A stretch of DNA of 64,000 bases, taken from Deroplatys truncata (Eukaryota > Arthropoda > Insecta > Mantodea > Mantidae). Location of the stretch: positions 411,875,198 through 411,939,197 of the forward strand of contig CM060990.1 in the NCBI GenBank assembly GCA_030765065.1, written 5' to 3'. Below the pieces are notes generated by a model. It made no database searches and was not told the DNA's origin. It was given only the letters and a program-made list of their open reading frames with translations. How positions within the stretch are numbered: position 1 is the stretch's first letter; every line of letters begins with the position of its first letter. Shown in pieces: positions 11,237-23,460 of this stretch. A program made the position numbers and the translations under genes.

Positions 11237-12450
11237 ATGGAGGAAACACTTAAACAAATAAGTGAAATGAACAGTATAAAATCCGGAATGGAGAAGGTGG
11301 AGACAGAAATGAAATCTAGCTTGAAGAAAATGAAGAGTGTTAAGGAAGAAATGAACGAAATGGAGAAATTAAATCTGAACTTGAGAACGAAATAGAGAAA
11401 ATAAAATCAGAACATTGCTTTGACATCGACTCTGTCAAATCTGAGATAAATGCTATGGTAAAAGGCTTGAAAGACGACATTGCAAAGGAGTTACAGGAAA
11501 TTGAATCTGACATGGAAGAAAAAATGCATGCAGTGGAAGAGGTGTCTAGATCAGCTAGAAGAACAGCAGGCAAAAGAAAACAAGAGGATGATAGAGGCCA
11601 CGGTGAAAGATTTGGACCAGCAGACCAAGGAAAGCAAGAGGACGACTGATGCCGCAATGGAGATGCGCCGAGACCTAGAAACCAATATCCATGCCAAAAT
11701 TGTAGTGTGTCCAAAGATTGTGAGACCGGCTAAGGCAAAAACAGTGAAGCCTCCGAAATTCGACGGCACTTCGTCGTGGATTGTATTTCAATGGCAGTTG
11801 CTACCCAAAATGGATCGACGCTGGCGGAGAAGACGACATCTTTTGGCTGCCCCGCAGGGGCGCAAGCAGCAGGATGCTCGGCCGATGACTTAATCAAACT
11901 GCCGGAGGAGCGCTATGGAAAACCTTATCTGGCTGTCACTTACCATGCCTAGCTGAAGGCTAGAGTACAACCAAGCGAGACGCTGCAAGAATTTGCCATC
12001 GAGGGAGAGCGGCTGACATTTCAGGCTCTGTCAGATTTGCTAGCAGAGTTTATTTTTGGAGAGGCAATCCATGTGTTACTCACCGGGATAAGAGACCAGA
12101 AGGTGATGAAACAGTTTCTCCTGGCAGAACACCGTAACGTCAACGACACCCTGGTATCTGCCCTTCTGATTGAACAGACAAAGATGACGGCAGGAAGAGC
12201 CACCCTGATGCCGGCCAGAGCTGTGAAGGCCCGAATGACGATAACCTGCGTCAACCACAAGAGCCTAAGCATCAGAGAACTGGTGGTAGGAGACCAACGT
12301 GCTGAAGTTGCAGAGAGCCTGAATAACCAAGGCCGGACTGTGTGCGCACCCCGGCCGAGAGTCAGGAAAGCTATTAAGGGCCGGCGTGAAGAGGGGCACA
12401 TCGGTGATGTCATCACCTTCCCCTCACTTTATGTTGAACAATGTGACTAA
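11237..12450 (+). pseudogene. Gypsy gag remnant
   Basis: Gag forms the cytoplasmic particle of the retroelement. The likely start is the ATG at 11237 (MEETLKQISEMNSIKSGMEK). The first 150 or so residues are a charged coiled coil. It is followed by KPPKFDGTSSW at about 11750, the conserved beginning of the capsid domain in this group. The capsid part continues with LQEFAIEGERL and FIFGEAIHVLLTGIRDQKVM at 11980-12110. There are several frameshifts (near 11395, 11640 and 11890) and a stop near 11952. No zinc knuckle is visible. Confidence 0.7.
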
Positions 12451-14825
12451 GAACAGCGAGGAGGTATGTTTGCGTATGCATGGATGCGGACTGCAGGATG
12501 TTAGTATGCAGGGGGGCCTCATTAACTATCGCCAGGTCCGATGAGGTGCGGAAACCACGACGTCGGTCAGGCGCTATGGTCTACGAACCGCCTTAGATGA
12601 AACCCTGCTTATAAGAGAGGAAGCTTACCTGGAGTTGACCCTTGGCAGCAGCAGGCTACAATTGTGGGTTTTTGTTGCCGCAATCACCGAGGAAGTCAGT
12701 CTGGGCCTGGACGTCCTTAGGTTCTTCGATGCCAAGGTGGATATCGGGCGCCTTATATTGCACTTACATCGAGACCAGATCCTGCTGAACCACCCAAAGG
12801 AGAAATTGCAGTCTGTGAGGCTCTTACTTGCGGAGCGAGAAGTGATTGCAGTGTGGAGCGAAAGAGTGGCGACGGCACGGGCAGAGAAACCCCTAACGAG
12901 GAACTTAATTCTGTAAGGAGGGGGACTCCACTGAGATGGGTTTTGCGTCCAGAGGGGGCTGCTTACGGTTTGGGAGACCGCCCTGGTGATGGTCATAAGT
13001 GCCGCTGATCGACATCAGGAGCTTAGCGGAATTGTGAGCTGTTCTCCTGCATAATGCCTCCAACCATAGACACAGAGAACCAACCGAACATCAAGAAACT
13101 GGATGGTCCTCTGAGTAACCTTGTCCATAAGATGGATGAGAAGCCCTAGCAAGGCAAAAAAAGCTCGATCCTTAACCTGCTGGCGGAAGTCCAGAACACC
13201 TTCAGCCTATCAGAAGACTATTATAGCCGTACTGGGACACGGCGATGCCCGATCGATTAGACAGCCACATCGCCGTGTTCCGCTAGCGAAGCAGAAGGAA
13301 ACAGACAACCAAATAACGGACATGAAGACCAGAGGATGTTATAGAGAAATGCAATAGCCTGTGGTCTTCACCGGTATTACTAGTGAGAAGGAAGGGTGGA
13401 GATCTGTGCTCCACGTTGACTATAGGATGCAGAACGACATCAAGAAAGACTGCTTTCAGGTGCCACGGATTTATGATACCCTGGATGCCTTAGCGGGGGT
13501 CCAGTGGTTTCGCATCTTGGACCTGAAGTCGGGGTACTGGCAAGTGGCACTTTGCCCCAATGACAAGGAGAAGACAGCGTTTTCTACTGGACTTGGACTG
13601 TGGCGATTCACGGTCATGCATTTGGGACTCAGCAAGGCCCCCACGACCTTCCAGATTTGTGGAGTCTATGATGAGAAGCCTCACCTATGATGCTTGCCTC
13701 CTTTCTCTCGACGTCACAATTATAGACAAGACATTCAGAGATCAACCGATCTACCTGAGGAAGGTGTTTGAAAGGCTTCGCCAGGCCAATCTCAAACTAA
13801 ACCTCCAAAAAGTTTAGAAGCTGTTTAGAACCCCAAGCTGCTCAGGAAGGAAGTGCGCTACCTGGGGAACATCGTCAGCCCTGATGGAATGATCGTGCAG
13901 TCTCAGAAATTTAAGGTCGTCAAGGAATGGCCCAGGATAAGAAATAAACAAGAACTACGGCAATTCTGCACACACTACTGGAAGTTTGTGGCAGGGTATG
14001 CAAACATTGCCAAACTGCTGATACAACTGACAAAGGAATGACAAGCATTCCAGTGATCCGACAAAGCTGATGCAGCTTTCCATACCCTGAAGAACTCCCT
14101 ATGCATGGTCCCAGTTCTGAGATACCCCATCCCGGTAAGAAGTTCATCATAGGCACGGATGCAAGTGAGGTCAGCATAGAGGGTATCCTGTTGCAAGGGC
14201 AAGCCTTACGTCCAGTTACGGTGCAACTTGCAGTCGGTTGGGATGAGGGGACCATGAGGAGGGATCAACTGGAGTATCGAGATATAGGACCGATCCTAAC
14301 GGATAAAGAATCTAGAACTACCTGCTTAGGCGGATGTTGCTCCCAGTGGTCCGATCTATCAGCTATTGGGCGCAGTGGGACTCCCTGGTGATCAGAAACG
14401 GTGTTTTAAAGATAGTCTGGGAGTCCACAGCCGGGAAAACTAAGCACCAACCGCTGGTGCTCCCGAGAAGCAAGGTGAAGGAGGTCCTCAGGATGCCCAT
14501 TCTGTCACTATCTTAGGGCACCTGGGTGTAAATAAGACCTTGGAAAATCTATGTTACAGATTTTATTGGTTGCATCTTAGAAGCAACGTGGAGAGGTGGT
14601 GCCAGCAATGTGACACCTCCGCGCAAGTCGTGACCTAATCCAGCAGTACAATGTCGGAGCGCCATTCAAAATAATTGCCATCAACTTGGCAGGCCCTTTC
14701 TTAAGGACAGACACGGAAATCGCTACTTGTTACTGGCTATGGACTATTTCACCAAATGCCCGGAGATTTATGCGATCCCCAATGAAGATGCATCTACTCT
14801 GGCTAATGCACTGGTCGCAAATATT
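12451..14825 (+). pseudogene. Gypsy pol remnant (PR-RT-RH-IN)
   Basis: A degenerate polyprotein. A protease-like segment ends in VFVAAITEEVSLGLDVLRFF (12665-12730). Reverse transcriptase is clear at 13400-13660: VDYRMQNDIKKDCFQVPRI, then LDLKSGYWQVAL and a degraded FGLxxAPxTFQ. The catalytic DD motif region near 13700 is scrambled by stops. RT thumb and tether sequence follows (YLGNIVSPDGM, 13858). An RNase H beginning (IIGTDASEVSIEGILLQ) lies at about 14150, and an integrase beginning (LLAMDYFTKCPEIYAI) near 14730. At least eight frame changes or stops are needed, so this is an old copy. Confidence 0.75.
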
Positions 14826-15930
14826 GTGAAGGAGGGAAACGAGTCTACTAAAACAGTAGGTGTGCTCATATTTAGGTCTCCAGGAAACCAGTGCTGTCCA
14901 AATGCCACAAATTTAGATGATTTTCAAAAATGTGTTTTATGCTGAACTATTTATGAACTATATGATAAGGGAGAATTTCCAATGGTAAAATCGTTGGTCA
15001 GTGTAATGAGGGAGAAAACAGAATATAAGGGATCTGATTCTTCCATGTACACAGTTTTGAAATTTCTGGGGTTTACACACAAGCAAATGATGGTTAGAAA
15101 TTTCTTTTGGAAAGAAGTGACACTGTCACAGCTAGAATAAAATTTCTGCACATGGTCCCCAACATCAGAGCTTCAGGTGATACCAAGTCTATATTTTATC
15201 TTGAGACCTGCCTAAATCTAAAACACACCAGCAAAAACTAGCTTATTCCAGAAAGTAAGCAGGTTTTCCACTCTCATAAGTAAAACAAGATTCCAATTAT
15301 CATTCAGAAATGAATGCCAATAGTTTTAAAGACTAGTTTATTAACATATTTTTAAACTATTTAGAGCAGGATCCTATCATAATACTGGACAACACTAGCC
15401 ATCATTCTAGAGCATTAGATAAACTGCTGAACACGAACTGGCAAAAAGCAGAGATTCAGGAATGGTTACAAGAACATAACATGGCCTTTGAAGCAGCAGA
15501 AACCAAAATGGAGCTGCTTATTCACATTGCTCCTTACAAAACAAGGGAATAACTAAATGAATTAGACCAGATAGCTCTAGAAATAAGTCACCAAGTTAAT
15601 CGCTTACTGCCACATCATTGTCATTACAACCCTATAGAACTTATTTGGGCTGCAATAAAATGTGAGATAGCAGGTCGAATAACACATTTTGACTTGCAGA
15701 TGTTGAGCGTCTCACAAACAAAGCCCTCAAGAGAATTACATAAGAGGACTGGATATCTTGAGTTGCATATCTCGAATAGTTACAGGAAGAAGATTTCCGT
15801 AAAGAAATTGCAAGCGATGACATGGTTCAGAATGTCATTATTAACCTCAAGGACAGTGAATCTGATTCAGACAGTAGTGAATATGGCAAGGAAGATGACA
15901 AATATGACGAGATTTTGCCAGTCCCCTTAT
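14826..15930 (+). pseudogene. IS630/Tc1-like (DDE_3-type) transposase remnant
   Basis: A transposase family common in arthropods. Order along the strand: FRSPGN and TNLDDFQKCVL (14865-14935), TIYELYDKGEFPMVKSL (14950-15000), then a decayed stretch with FLGFTHKQ. Catalytic-core pieces follow: IIILDNTSHHSRALDKLL at 15380, HYNPIELIWAAIKCEI at 15625, and an acidic tail at 15840-15910. The Asp of LDNTSHH and the Glu of NPIELIW match the second and third catalytic residues of this family. The first catalytic block (YxDETW) is lost in the 15100-15360 stretch. Several stops and frameshifts are present. The same family occurs at 27390-28400. Confidence 0.7.
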
Positions 15931-17817
15931 AGCGCCAATTTTATCTTCTGTGAAAAGGTAATTGCTTTCCTATTTTATAGTCCTTATATACAAGAATCTA
16001 TGCAATACTTCATTCTTTTGGGTTTATTTTAGTTGCTTCCATTTGTGCAACCCACAACTTGCAACTTGCGATTATGTAAGGTACAGTGTGTAACAGAGAC
16101 AAAGAGAGGGGCAACAATGTCTGTCTCTTGTCACTATGCCTTATTGGCAACCCTGCATCTTGGGTAATACTGTATGGGATAAGCCCATGTACATAGATGT
16201 ACTGCATTCCCTACAGTCATAAAAGCATATGGGTACTGACATCTGTTAGGAAAACACCACACCACATATTCCACAGATAATTCAATACAACTCTGAAAAC
16301 AATATGCAGATATCGTCTGTTAAAGTGTAAATACATTTTTTTGAGAGATCATGTATATAAAAACTCTGGACATTACTAAATACCTACAAACATTTCACTG
16401 CATCATACATCAGGTGGTTTAATGGGCCAAAGTAATACACATTATGGATATAGTTGTGAAAACAAATAGTATTAAATATCATTCAGTTTGCCGCCGGCAG
16501 TTTCAAAACCTGCTTGAAAGATCCACTCCAAAGACTACATGCATTAAATAAAGTGTGATGGCTTAGTCGCGGAAAAATGCTTAAACAATTTTTCAATATG
16601 CATGATGTGATCTACAAGTACATATAACAACAATTATGTTATTGTTTAAAGCCCACATGTGTACATGCATGCGCATACATGGCTTTAAAGCAATAACAAT
16701 TATTTTCAGCTTTTCGCAAATACTTCCCTGTGGATGGACAATACGGTAAGACCACAATTATTACAAATGGATGTTGCAAATCTACAGACAAACACGATTT
16801 TTAAATCCCAATCGCAAAATAAGGCTGGTTTAGATTTACTTAGAGAACCTGATTTGTTAACATTTATTTTTCTCCATTCATTTGCTGTCATGTTTATGTA
16901 ATGTTTGGCTCAACATAATATATTTGTAAGCAATTTTCTTCCAAACTGATGATTGTAAAATCTAACATAGATGGTGCTTGACAGATGAAAACTTAGATGC
17001 TCTGTTGAAAGTAAATGTGAATTACATTAGATGTATGCAAAACTGTAAGGCTCCGCTGAAGTGAAGAGCAAGAAGAAAAACTAATGTAAAAGGCTTATCA
17101 CTCTGTATCTATGTATTATGCATAAATAAAATCAAAATTTTGTTAGTGAATTTTCTTTGTAACACAACACCACTGCAGCTTAAGAAAAACACCCTTTGAA
17201 CCCGTGTGTCATGTGAGTATCAGGCTGGATTCAATGACATCTTCATTCTTGCAATCACAATGACCAATTTGCCAACCCCTGCTCTACAGGAACAACTTGG
17301 CATCTTCAGAATTAATTTTAGAACATAGGTATTTGTACAAAATCAGATTTCAGTTTCTTTTTACGAGCTCCAAGTATACAAAAACAAATTTCTATATAAC
17401 CTAACTTTTATGCCATCTTCCTAATGTAGGTCATAACCCTGCTGTATAAAAACTTCATCTCTGCTGCCTGTTATTCCTTTTAATATTGGTCTAAATTCTA
17501 CAAATTCATTTGTAACTGACTTTTCTAATTAATTTAAAGACCACAACATTTTATGAATCCTTCATCTTGCAGCTTCATTATCTCATTACACCTAAAACTT
17601 TGAGCTGATATGATTTACTTTCTTTGTGCTGACATGTTTTAGAAATATTTTTCTCTCAGGACATACAATTTCAGTGTACTTGTGGCCTACTCATTTCACT
17701 CCTTGATATTGTTTCCCCACGTAATTATACATCATTGATATGTTTTGTAGTACACCTTTTTGGCTTAAGCACACATGTCTTCTTTGACATAAATGGTATT
17801 TCTTGCAACAGAAACAA
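15931..17817. other. No gene seen; one hairpin
   Basis: AT-rich non-coding sequence. At about 16628-16702 a 25-bp imperfect inverted repeat (TTATTGTTTAAAGCCCA and its near complement) encloses a loop rich in CATG/TGCA words. It could be a small foldback element; no target duplication is evident. Confidence 0.45.
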
Positions 17818-18013
17818 TGGAACCAATTACATTGATATTTGAAAAGAAGCTAGAAACAGTGATGTGTTATTGAATTTATTTAAAGGTGAGTCGGAATTGT
17901 TACACTAACATCACTTAAGTTTACTCACAACTGTTTCCCGAAACATGTGTGAGTAAACTTAAGTGATGTTAGTGTAACAATTCCGACTCACCTTTAAATA
18001 AGTGGAACCAATT
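17818..18013. mobile_element. Short head-to-head PLE insertion with 11-bp duplication
   Basis: The insert (17829-18002) is flanked by the 11-bp direct repeat TGGAACCAATT at 17818-17828 and 18003-18013. Inside are two inverted copies of the terminus of the PLE found at 61-64 kb: AAGGTGAGTCGGAATTGT and its complement, through ACTTAAGTTTACTCAC. At the left edge it shares GAAAAGAAGCTAGAAACAG with that PLE. The right arm includes the 3' half of the ribozyme candidate (GTTTCCCGAAACATG). The left arm begins within a few bases of where that ribozyme would cut. Ends and duplication make a single insertion event clear. Confidence 0.85.
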
Positions 18014-18366
18014 TCAATCTTCTCTACTTCCTTCACTGCTACCTCTTCTTGTTCCCTGTTTTTGCTTGATTTTAGGCACTTGATATCTGTACTCGTGGCA
18101 TTCACAGTACTATCTTTGTTCTCTAAAGAACAGTCATTATCTAGACCACTTGCTTCCTTCATGGTACTGCTGTTTAAGTCATTTTCAGGCAGATTTGTTT
18201 GAATACTGACAATGCCTATAACTGGCAAATGTAATTCTCTGATAAACACTTCATTAGAAATTCTGTCAGTAAGTGCGTCTTGAGGTAGGATTACAGTGAA
18301 CAGATGTCCTTTTTTTGCAGGACAGTTGCTGTTTCCAGTAGGTATCATGGTACCCCAGACTGTCAT
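18014..18366 (-). other. Open frame of unknown origin, interrupted by the PLE insert
   Basis: The minus-strand frame starts MTVWGTMIPTGNSNCPAKKG and runs 118 codons before the PLE sequence. It is rich in Glu, Ser and Lys toward the end (EEVAVKEVEKIEIGS). If the insert and one duplication copy are ignored, the same frame stays open for about 18 more codons to a stop near 17778. A second overlapping frame (18266-18478) is also open upstream. I recognise no domain. It could be a host exon, a transposon accessory protein or chance. No clear splice sites were found. Confidence 0.25.
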
Positions 18367-18523
18367 CAGCCAGTAGCATTGTTGTTGGTTGGAAGCACTC
18401 TAGTCTTTGTTTGTCTTGGAAGTTGTGGCACTGTGCTTTGAACATGTGTTGGTACCTGAAAGGTCTTAGCCTATACAATTATTTGTTATAGCTTCAAAGT
18501 ATATAAGTGTTTTCATGTTTTGA

Positions 18524-20179
18524 GATGCCTCCGAAGAGGAAGTGTGTTTTTGATTCCAATCTGCAGATTCTATATCCATCCATTAAGAGAGGGAAAATTG
18601 ATAGTGATGTACATTGCCAGAAATGTTCAGCTATGTTTTCAATTGCAAGTGGCAGGAAATCTGAAATAGTCACGGCATCTGCAAACTGTGAATCACAAAT
18701 CAGCTGACACTACAACTGCTTCCATTGTAAGGATTTCAACATTTTCGAAAATCACGATTTTAGCCCTAAGGAAATTAAATTGGCTACAGCAGAAGTCCAC
18801 TTTGGATTTCACACAGTGTAGCATAATCATTTCGTTCCACAGACTACACTTCAAGACTTGTTAAAAACTGCTTTGATTCACAGTATTCATGCGCAAGAAC
18901 CAAATCTGAAGCAATTGTAACAAATGTGATCAGCCCTTTTGTAACTTCTCAGCTAAAGTATGAATTAAATGAGGTAAATTATTTCACAATTATACAGATT
19001 CTTCGAATCATAAATCTACTTAAGTTTTTTCATTGTTAGTGTGCTTTTTTATCCCTGTGGGTGGGGTACCAGTTAAAGTACTTGATTTCCAACAAATGTA
19101 GTAAAGCATCTGACATTGTGTGATCTTACATTCTGAAGATACTAAGTGACTATAAAATTGAAAGTAAGATTGTGGGTTTGTATGCTGACAATATGAACTG
19201 AAACTTTGATGCAGCAGCTAGAAGAGGCAAAAAGAACACACACAATATCATTCAAAATTCCGTGAACAAATCAGTTATAGGTGTAGGTTGTTCTGCACAT
19301 ATAGTGAATAACTACATACAAGCTGCTATTGGCGGTCTAACAGTTTGTGTAGAGAGTGTATTGCAGAAAATATATTCATTATTTTATATATACACTGTGT
19401 GAGAATCTAAACTGTGTGGATTCTGTGAGTTTGTGGAAGTAGAGTATGCAAAACTGTTTTCTTAAAGTAAAATTACGTGGTTTTCTTTACTACTAGCCAT
19501 AGAACAAGTAGTTGACATTTTCCCAGCCTTGAAATCATATTTCCAATCACAAGATAAGTGTCCTACTGTCATCAAAATGTTTTTTGACAACCCCTTATCT
19601 GAAATATGGCTTCATTTTTTATACAGTCAGGCAGCAGTTTTTAATAAATATATTTGTTTGTTTGAAGCGCAGTATGTTTCTATGGTAGTGGCTTAAGCAG
19701 AAATTAGCTGACAGATTCAACTCTATGCATATCAAAGCTATGGAAGAAAATGGGTTGGTATGTCTATCAGATTTTAAGAGAAATGTTTCATCCTTTTATT
19801 TGACTTGTATTGAATACATAGATCAGTGGTCTTCTCTATTCACAAAAGTTGCTGTTTTCGATTGGGTAAGGCTTGATTCATTAATTGAGGGGGCAATGTC
19901 CAAAACAGCTTGAACTACATCAATAGCAGTACAGGCATCCAAATCAATAATTCCTATCTGTTCAATGAAGTTGCAAATGTAAGAGTGTAGGCCACCAGTG
20001 ATAAAATTCAGGAATGGAACAATATTAATATGAGAATGGATTTAAAGTGGGTTGAGATATTCAAACTTTTTAAGGATAAATACATTCCCTTTTCCAAAAT
20101 ACATAATGTTGTTGAATTTAGTTTAAGTCTCCCTGCAACAAATGCAACCACTGAGAGAGTGTTCTCAACAATGAATTAG
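18524..20179 (+). pseudogene. hAT-type transposase, second family, decayed
   Basis: Starts at the ATG at 18524 (MPPKRKCVFDSNLQILYPSI). It has a zinc-finger-like CQKCSAMFSIASG, the N-terminal signature of an arthropod hAT subfamily with the SIASGG motif. Later pieces fit the same family: VGLYADN-like near 19170, VIGVGCSAHIVNN at 19275, IYSYFYIYTVR at 19370. The dimerisation domain lies at the end (FSLSLPATNATTERVFSTMN, 20116-20175) before a stop. The frame changes several times between 18700 and 20050. No terminal repeats or target duplication were identified. It is unrelated to the hAT at 1.2-4.3 kb by both zinc finger and C-terminus. Confidence 0.7.
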
Positions 20180-20718
20180 TGAACAAATGATAAATGGTTC
20201 AACTATAAACAAAAACTGTAAAGCATCTTATAACAACTAAATGTAACTTTGCTTGTACATGTAGTGAATTCTATGATATAATTATTGAAAATCATAAATT
20301 GCTGTGATCTGTACATTAAAATGAAAAGTATGAAATTCATAAAAATGGAGAAAACATTTGTAAAAGGCGATTTGCTGATACGGCTTATGATAGCTAACAA
20401 TTTCAATCAGCTTCATTGCTCTTATTAGTATAATACATATTTGTAACATAATGTTTCATGAATTGCATTTTTTAAATTATGTTATGTAATAAACATAAGT
20501 TTTGTAATTTCTTTATTATTAAAATTAATTACAAGAAATGCTAAAAGGGACTGTTCATTAAAAAAAGTTTATATACACAAGACCAAAAAGTTGTAAAATT
20601 GCCAGCACATGTGTCCTGGTCACTCAAGGTAGGATTATGGAGTCATGATCTGTGAAAGAGAAAGAAGAAAATGGTTGTATTTCACAAAAATGCAATCCCA
20701 TTACCGGCATTTTAAATA

Positions 20719-22126
20719 CCACAGAACTTTAGTGAAAATTGCAACACAAAGAAAGAATTTCCCGAATAATTTCAAACTTGGTGGAAGTGTAGAAGAGTGT
20801 GCAAGCAATAAGTGATTAGGTTTGCAGAGAGATGGGGTACACGTAGGCTGAGCAGAACCCTCTCATGTCGGTCCAACAAGCTCAGTGTTGCGCCTGGTGT
20901 AGTCAGTGCAGAGCTGTCAAACAAGGTGGAAGCAATAATGTGAGTGCCAGTATGTCTCGTCGACATCAAAGGGAGCCATATCGGCATGTGAGTGAGTTCG
21001 AACAGGGCAGAATGATCGGTCTCCGGAAAGCGGGTTTGTCATAAAGTGACATTTCGGCTCGTACAGGGCATGCTGCTATGACAGTGATGCGTGTGTGGAA
21101 GCAATGGATACATGAAGGTCGTACGCAGCAAGGAGCAGGTACTGGACCACAGAACATGACCACAGCACAGGATGACTGTCATCTTGTCCGCATAGCCATA
21201 ATGGACCGTACAGCTTCATCCACAGTGTTGGCTCAACGCTGGAGCACTACAACAGGTGTGAACTTGTTTGCATCAACGGTTCATCGCCATCTGCTGCAGT
21301 TGGACTGGTTGCATGCATGCCATTATGTCGGCTTCCATTGTCCAGAAACCACAAGCCCCTCCAACTGCAATGGGCACATGAACACCATCACTGGGGTGCT
21401 GAGTGGCAAAATGTAGTCTTTTAGATGAGTCCTGCTTCAATGTGTCCTACAGTGATGGCCGCATATATGTCCAGTGGTACCATGGTGAGTGCAACCTGGA
21501 GGGCTGCATTGTTGAGCAGCATAGTGGACAAACACCAGGTGTGATGACTAGGGGTGCCATTGGTTACAACAACCGATCTCGCCTCCTATGAATTGAGGGC
21601 ACTTTGAACAGCAACCGATACCTAACAGTGGTTGTAGAGCCTGAGGTACTCCCCCTGCTTCAGGCATCTCCACAGGCTACATTTCAACAGGACAATGCCC
21701 GGCCACATATTGCGAGGAATGTACAAGCCTTCTTCGAAGAGCAATGGGTACCATTGCTTCCCTGGTCTGCATGTTTGCCTGACATGTCGCCCATCGAACA
21801 TGTCTGGGATATGGTTGGTCGGCACCTGGTGCGTCACGGTCCTCCAGTAGCCAGTGTCACGGATTTGTGGTCTCGGATACAAACTGCGTGGAGGGAAATC
21901 CCTCAGGAACTTATTCAGAATCTTTTTGATTCAATGCCACGGCATATAGCAGCTCTAATTGCAGCGCATGGAGGCCACACCAAATACTGATTATCAGGGC
22001 TCAAAGGTCATGCACAGATTTGAAAAGTTTATTATTTGTTACTTGTCATGTACCTAACCTGTGGTATTAAATTCATTGAATACATGCGTTTCCTTCTTGG
22101 TGATGCAATTTTCACAAACAGCAGTG
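20719..22126 (+). mobile_element. Tc1-like transposon
   Basis: Bounded by TA dinucleotides (20717-20718 and 22127-22128). The diverged terminal inverted repeats share GTGAAAATTGCA(A/T)CAC; the left copy is near 20730 and the right copy is inverted near 22100. Length 1.4 kb, normal for Tc1. It carries one transposase gene on the plus strand. Confidence 0.75.
20952..21990 (+). pseudogene. Tc1 transposase (DD34E type), with stops
   Basis: Start at the ATG at 20952 (MSRRHQREPYRHVSEFEQGR). The paired helix-turn-helix region follows (GRMIGLRKAGLS, then VMRVWKQWIHEGRTQQGAG). The catalytic blocks are LLDESCFN at 21420, FQQDNARPHIARNVQAFF at 21685 and PDMSPIEHVWDM at 21780. So all three catalytic residues (D, D, E) remain. 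The C-terminus NLFDSMPRHIAALIAAHGG is typical. An in-frame TGA near 21041, frameshifts around 21330-21420 and a stop near 21588 break it. About 340 residues is the usual length for the family. Confidence 0.85.
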
Positions 22127-23338
22127 TAGCTATTTAAATATCATGCCTTTTTTGAAGTTTTCCACTTTTCCTCGAGTGAAAGCATGTATTTATAGCACAT
22201 TGATTGGTTTTCAAGAAAAGAAGATGAAAGAGAGAATACTTGACTAAAATAACTTGCAAAAAACAGACCAGTGATGTTTGCTGTACATCTTTTTTTGGGA
22301 AACTATCACAAAAATGAATTTTAGTTTTATAGAACAAATGGTATTGTAAAAATGCAATAATTTGTATGGTTAAATGCTGTTACTATATTAGAACCAAATT
22401 TAATTTTTTTTTGTTGCTGTTGTGAAAAAATTAAACTGGTTTCTGAAAAAGCACATCAAGAAAAACTTATTCTAAAATGGAATATTGACAAAAGTACATA
22501 ATACAGTGATCAAAATTATTCATAATTTAGCTCATTTATTATAGTGTTGCTTACAAGAATTAAAATAAAACTGAATTAACACATAATCTTAGAAGGTGAA
22601 TTACAAGTATCATTTTGACTTAAATGCTCATCATCTGAAAATGATGGCAATTTGTTCACTTTTTTTCAACTAATCAGACTGACCTATTCTGACGAACTCT
22701 CCCAACAGAAATGTGCATTCTCATCAGTTTCTGACTGAACCACCATACTATTGTTGCTTGTGCAGTAAAAAAAGAGACATTGGTTTTCATTATTGGTGAC
22801 AATCTGTTTAATTATAGCTACAGCTTGGTCATGCACTATGTGTTCCATGAGGTGCAAAAGAAAGACTTAAAACACCTGCTGTGTGTACATAGGAACATAT
22901 AGCTCATTTTGAAGGTGCAATGTTAAGAAGCAGCACATGGTGGACTACACTGTTTCCTTAATATCAAGAAAACTGTTTCATATGCACATAACTGCATTTT
23001 AGTCAATCTATGGTAATTTTCTGCTTCTTTTAAGCCAAATAACTGATTTTATGAAAAATCTGCAAATAGCAGACTTTATAGGTGCTATGATATAAAGGGA
23101 GAAAATTGTGTTTAGTTTTAACATCTAAATTACTCAACCAATATGCTTTATTTATTAACAACTGAGATTAACATTTGGAGAGTTATAGATTACCAAGTCC
23201 AAAATGTTTCAGTTACTGGTTTAAGGGGGGGGGGATGAGCACGAATCTTTACATCTGTTCATTTTGCCCCATATTTCATTAAATATTCATATAAGGAGAT
23301 TACGTTTCCTTCATATGAACGTTGGGGAATCTTTACAT
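22127..23338. other. No gene seen
   Basis: AT-rich sequence. A run of ten G lies near 23224. No coding family recognised. Confidence 0.45.
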
Positions 23339-23460
23339 TCTATACTAATATTATAAAAGAATGGTGTATGTGTGTGTGCGCGCGCATGTGTGGGTGGGGA
23401 GGAATAATCTGAAAAACCATTCCACTGATTTTAATGATTCTTTCACCAAGAAAAGCCCTA
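23339..23460 (+). mobile_element. Helitron-like 5' end (tentative)
   Basis: TCTATACTAATATTATAAAA at 23339, followed after a TG/GC microsatellite by a segment ending TGATTCTTTCACC. I recognise this combination as a widespread arthropod repeat end usually assigned to Helitrons, whose 5' end begins TC. No 3' hairpin with CTRR was located and no helicase is coded, so at most this is a non-autonomous fragment. Confidence 0.35.

Larger units (their letters stand above)
10729..14825 (+). mobile_element. Ty3/Gypsy retrotransposon, decayed, 3'-truncated
   Basis: It has a 5' LTR at about 10729-11207, a primer binding site at 11208, a coiled-coil gag, then protease, reverse transcriptase, RNase H and the beginning of integrase, all broken. 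It stops in the integrase core near 14825, where IS630-like transposase sequence begins. It belongs to the same family as the fragment at 7.15-8.38 kb, in the opposite orientation: LTRs are homologous and both share the integrase peptide AIPNEDASTLANAL. Confidence 0.85.

Noticed and set aside
11340..12416. Several minus-strand frames over the older Gypsy gag
   Set aside because: Antisense shadows of gag; no recognisable domains.
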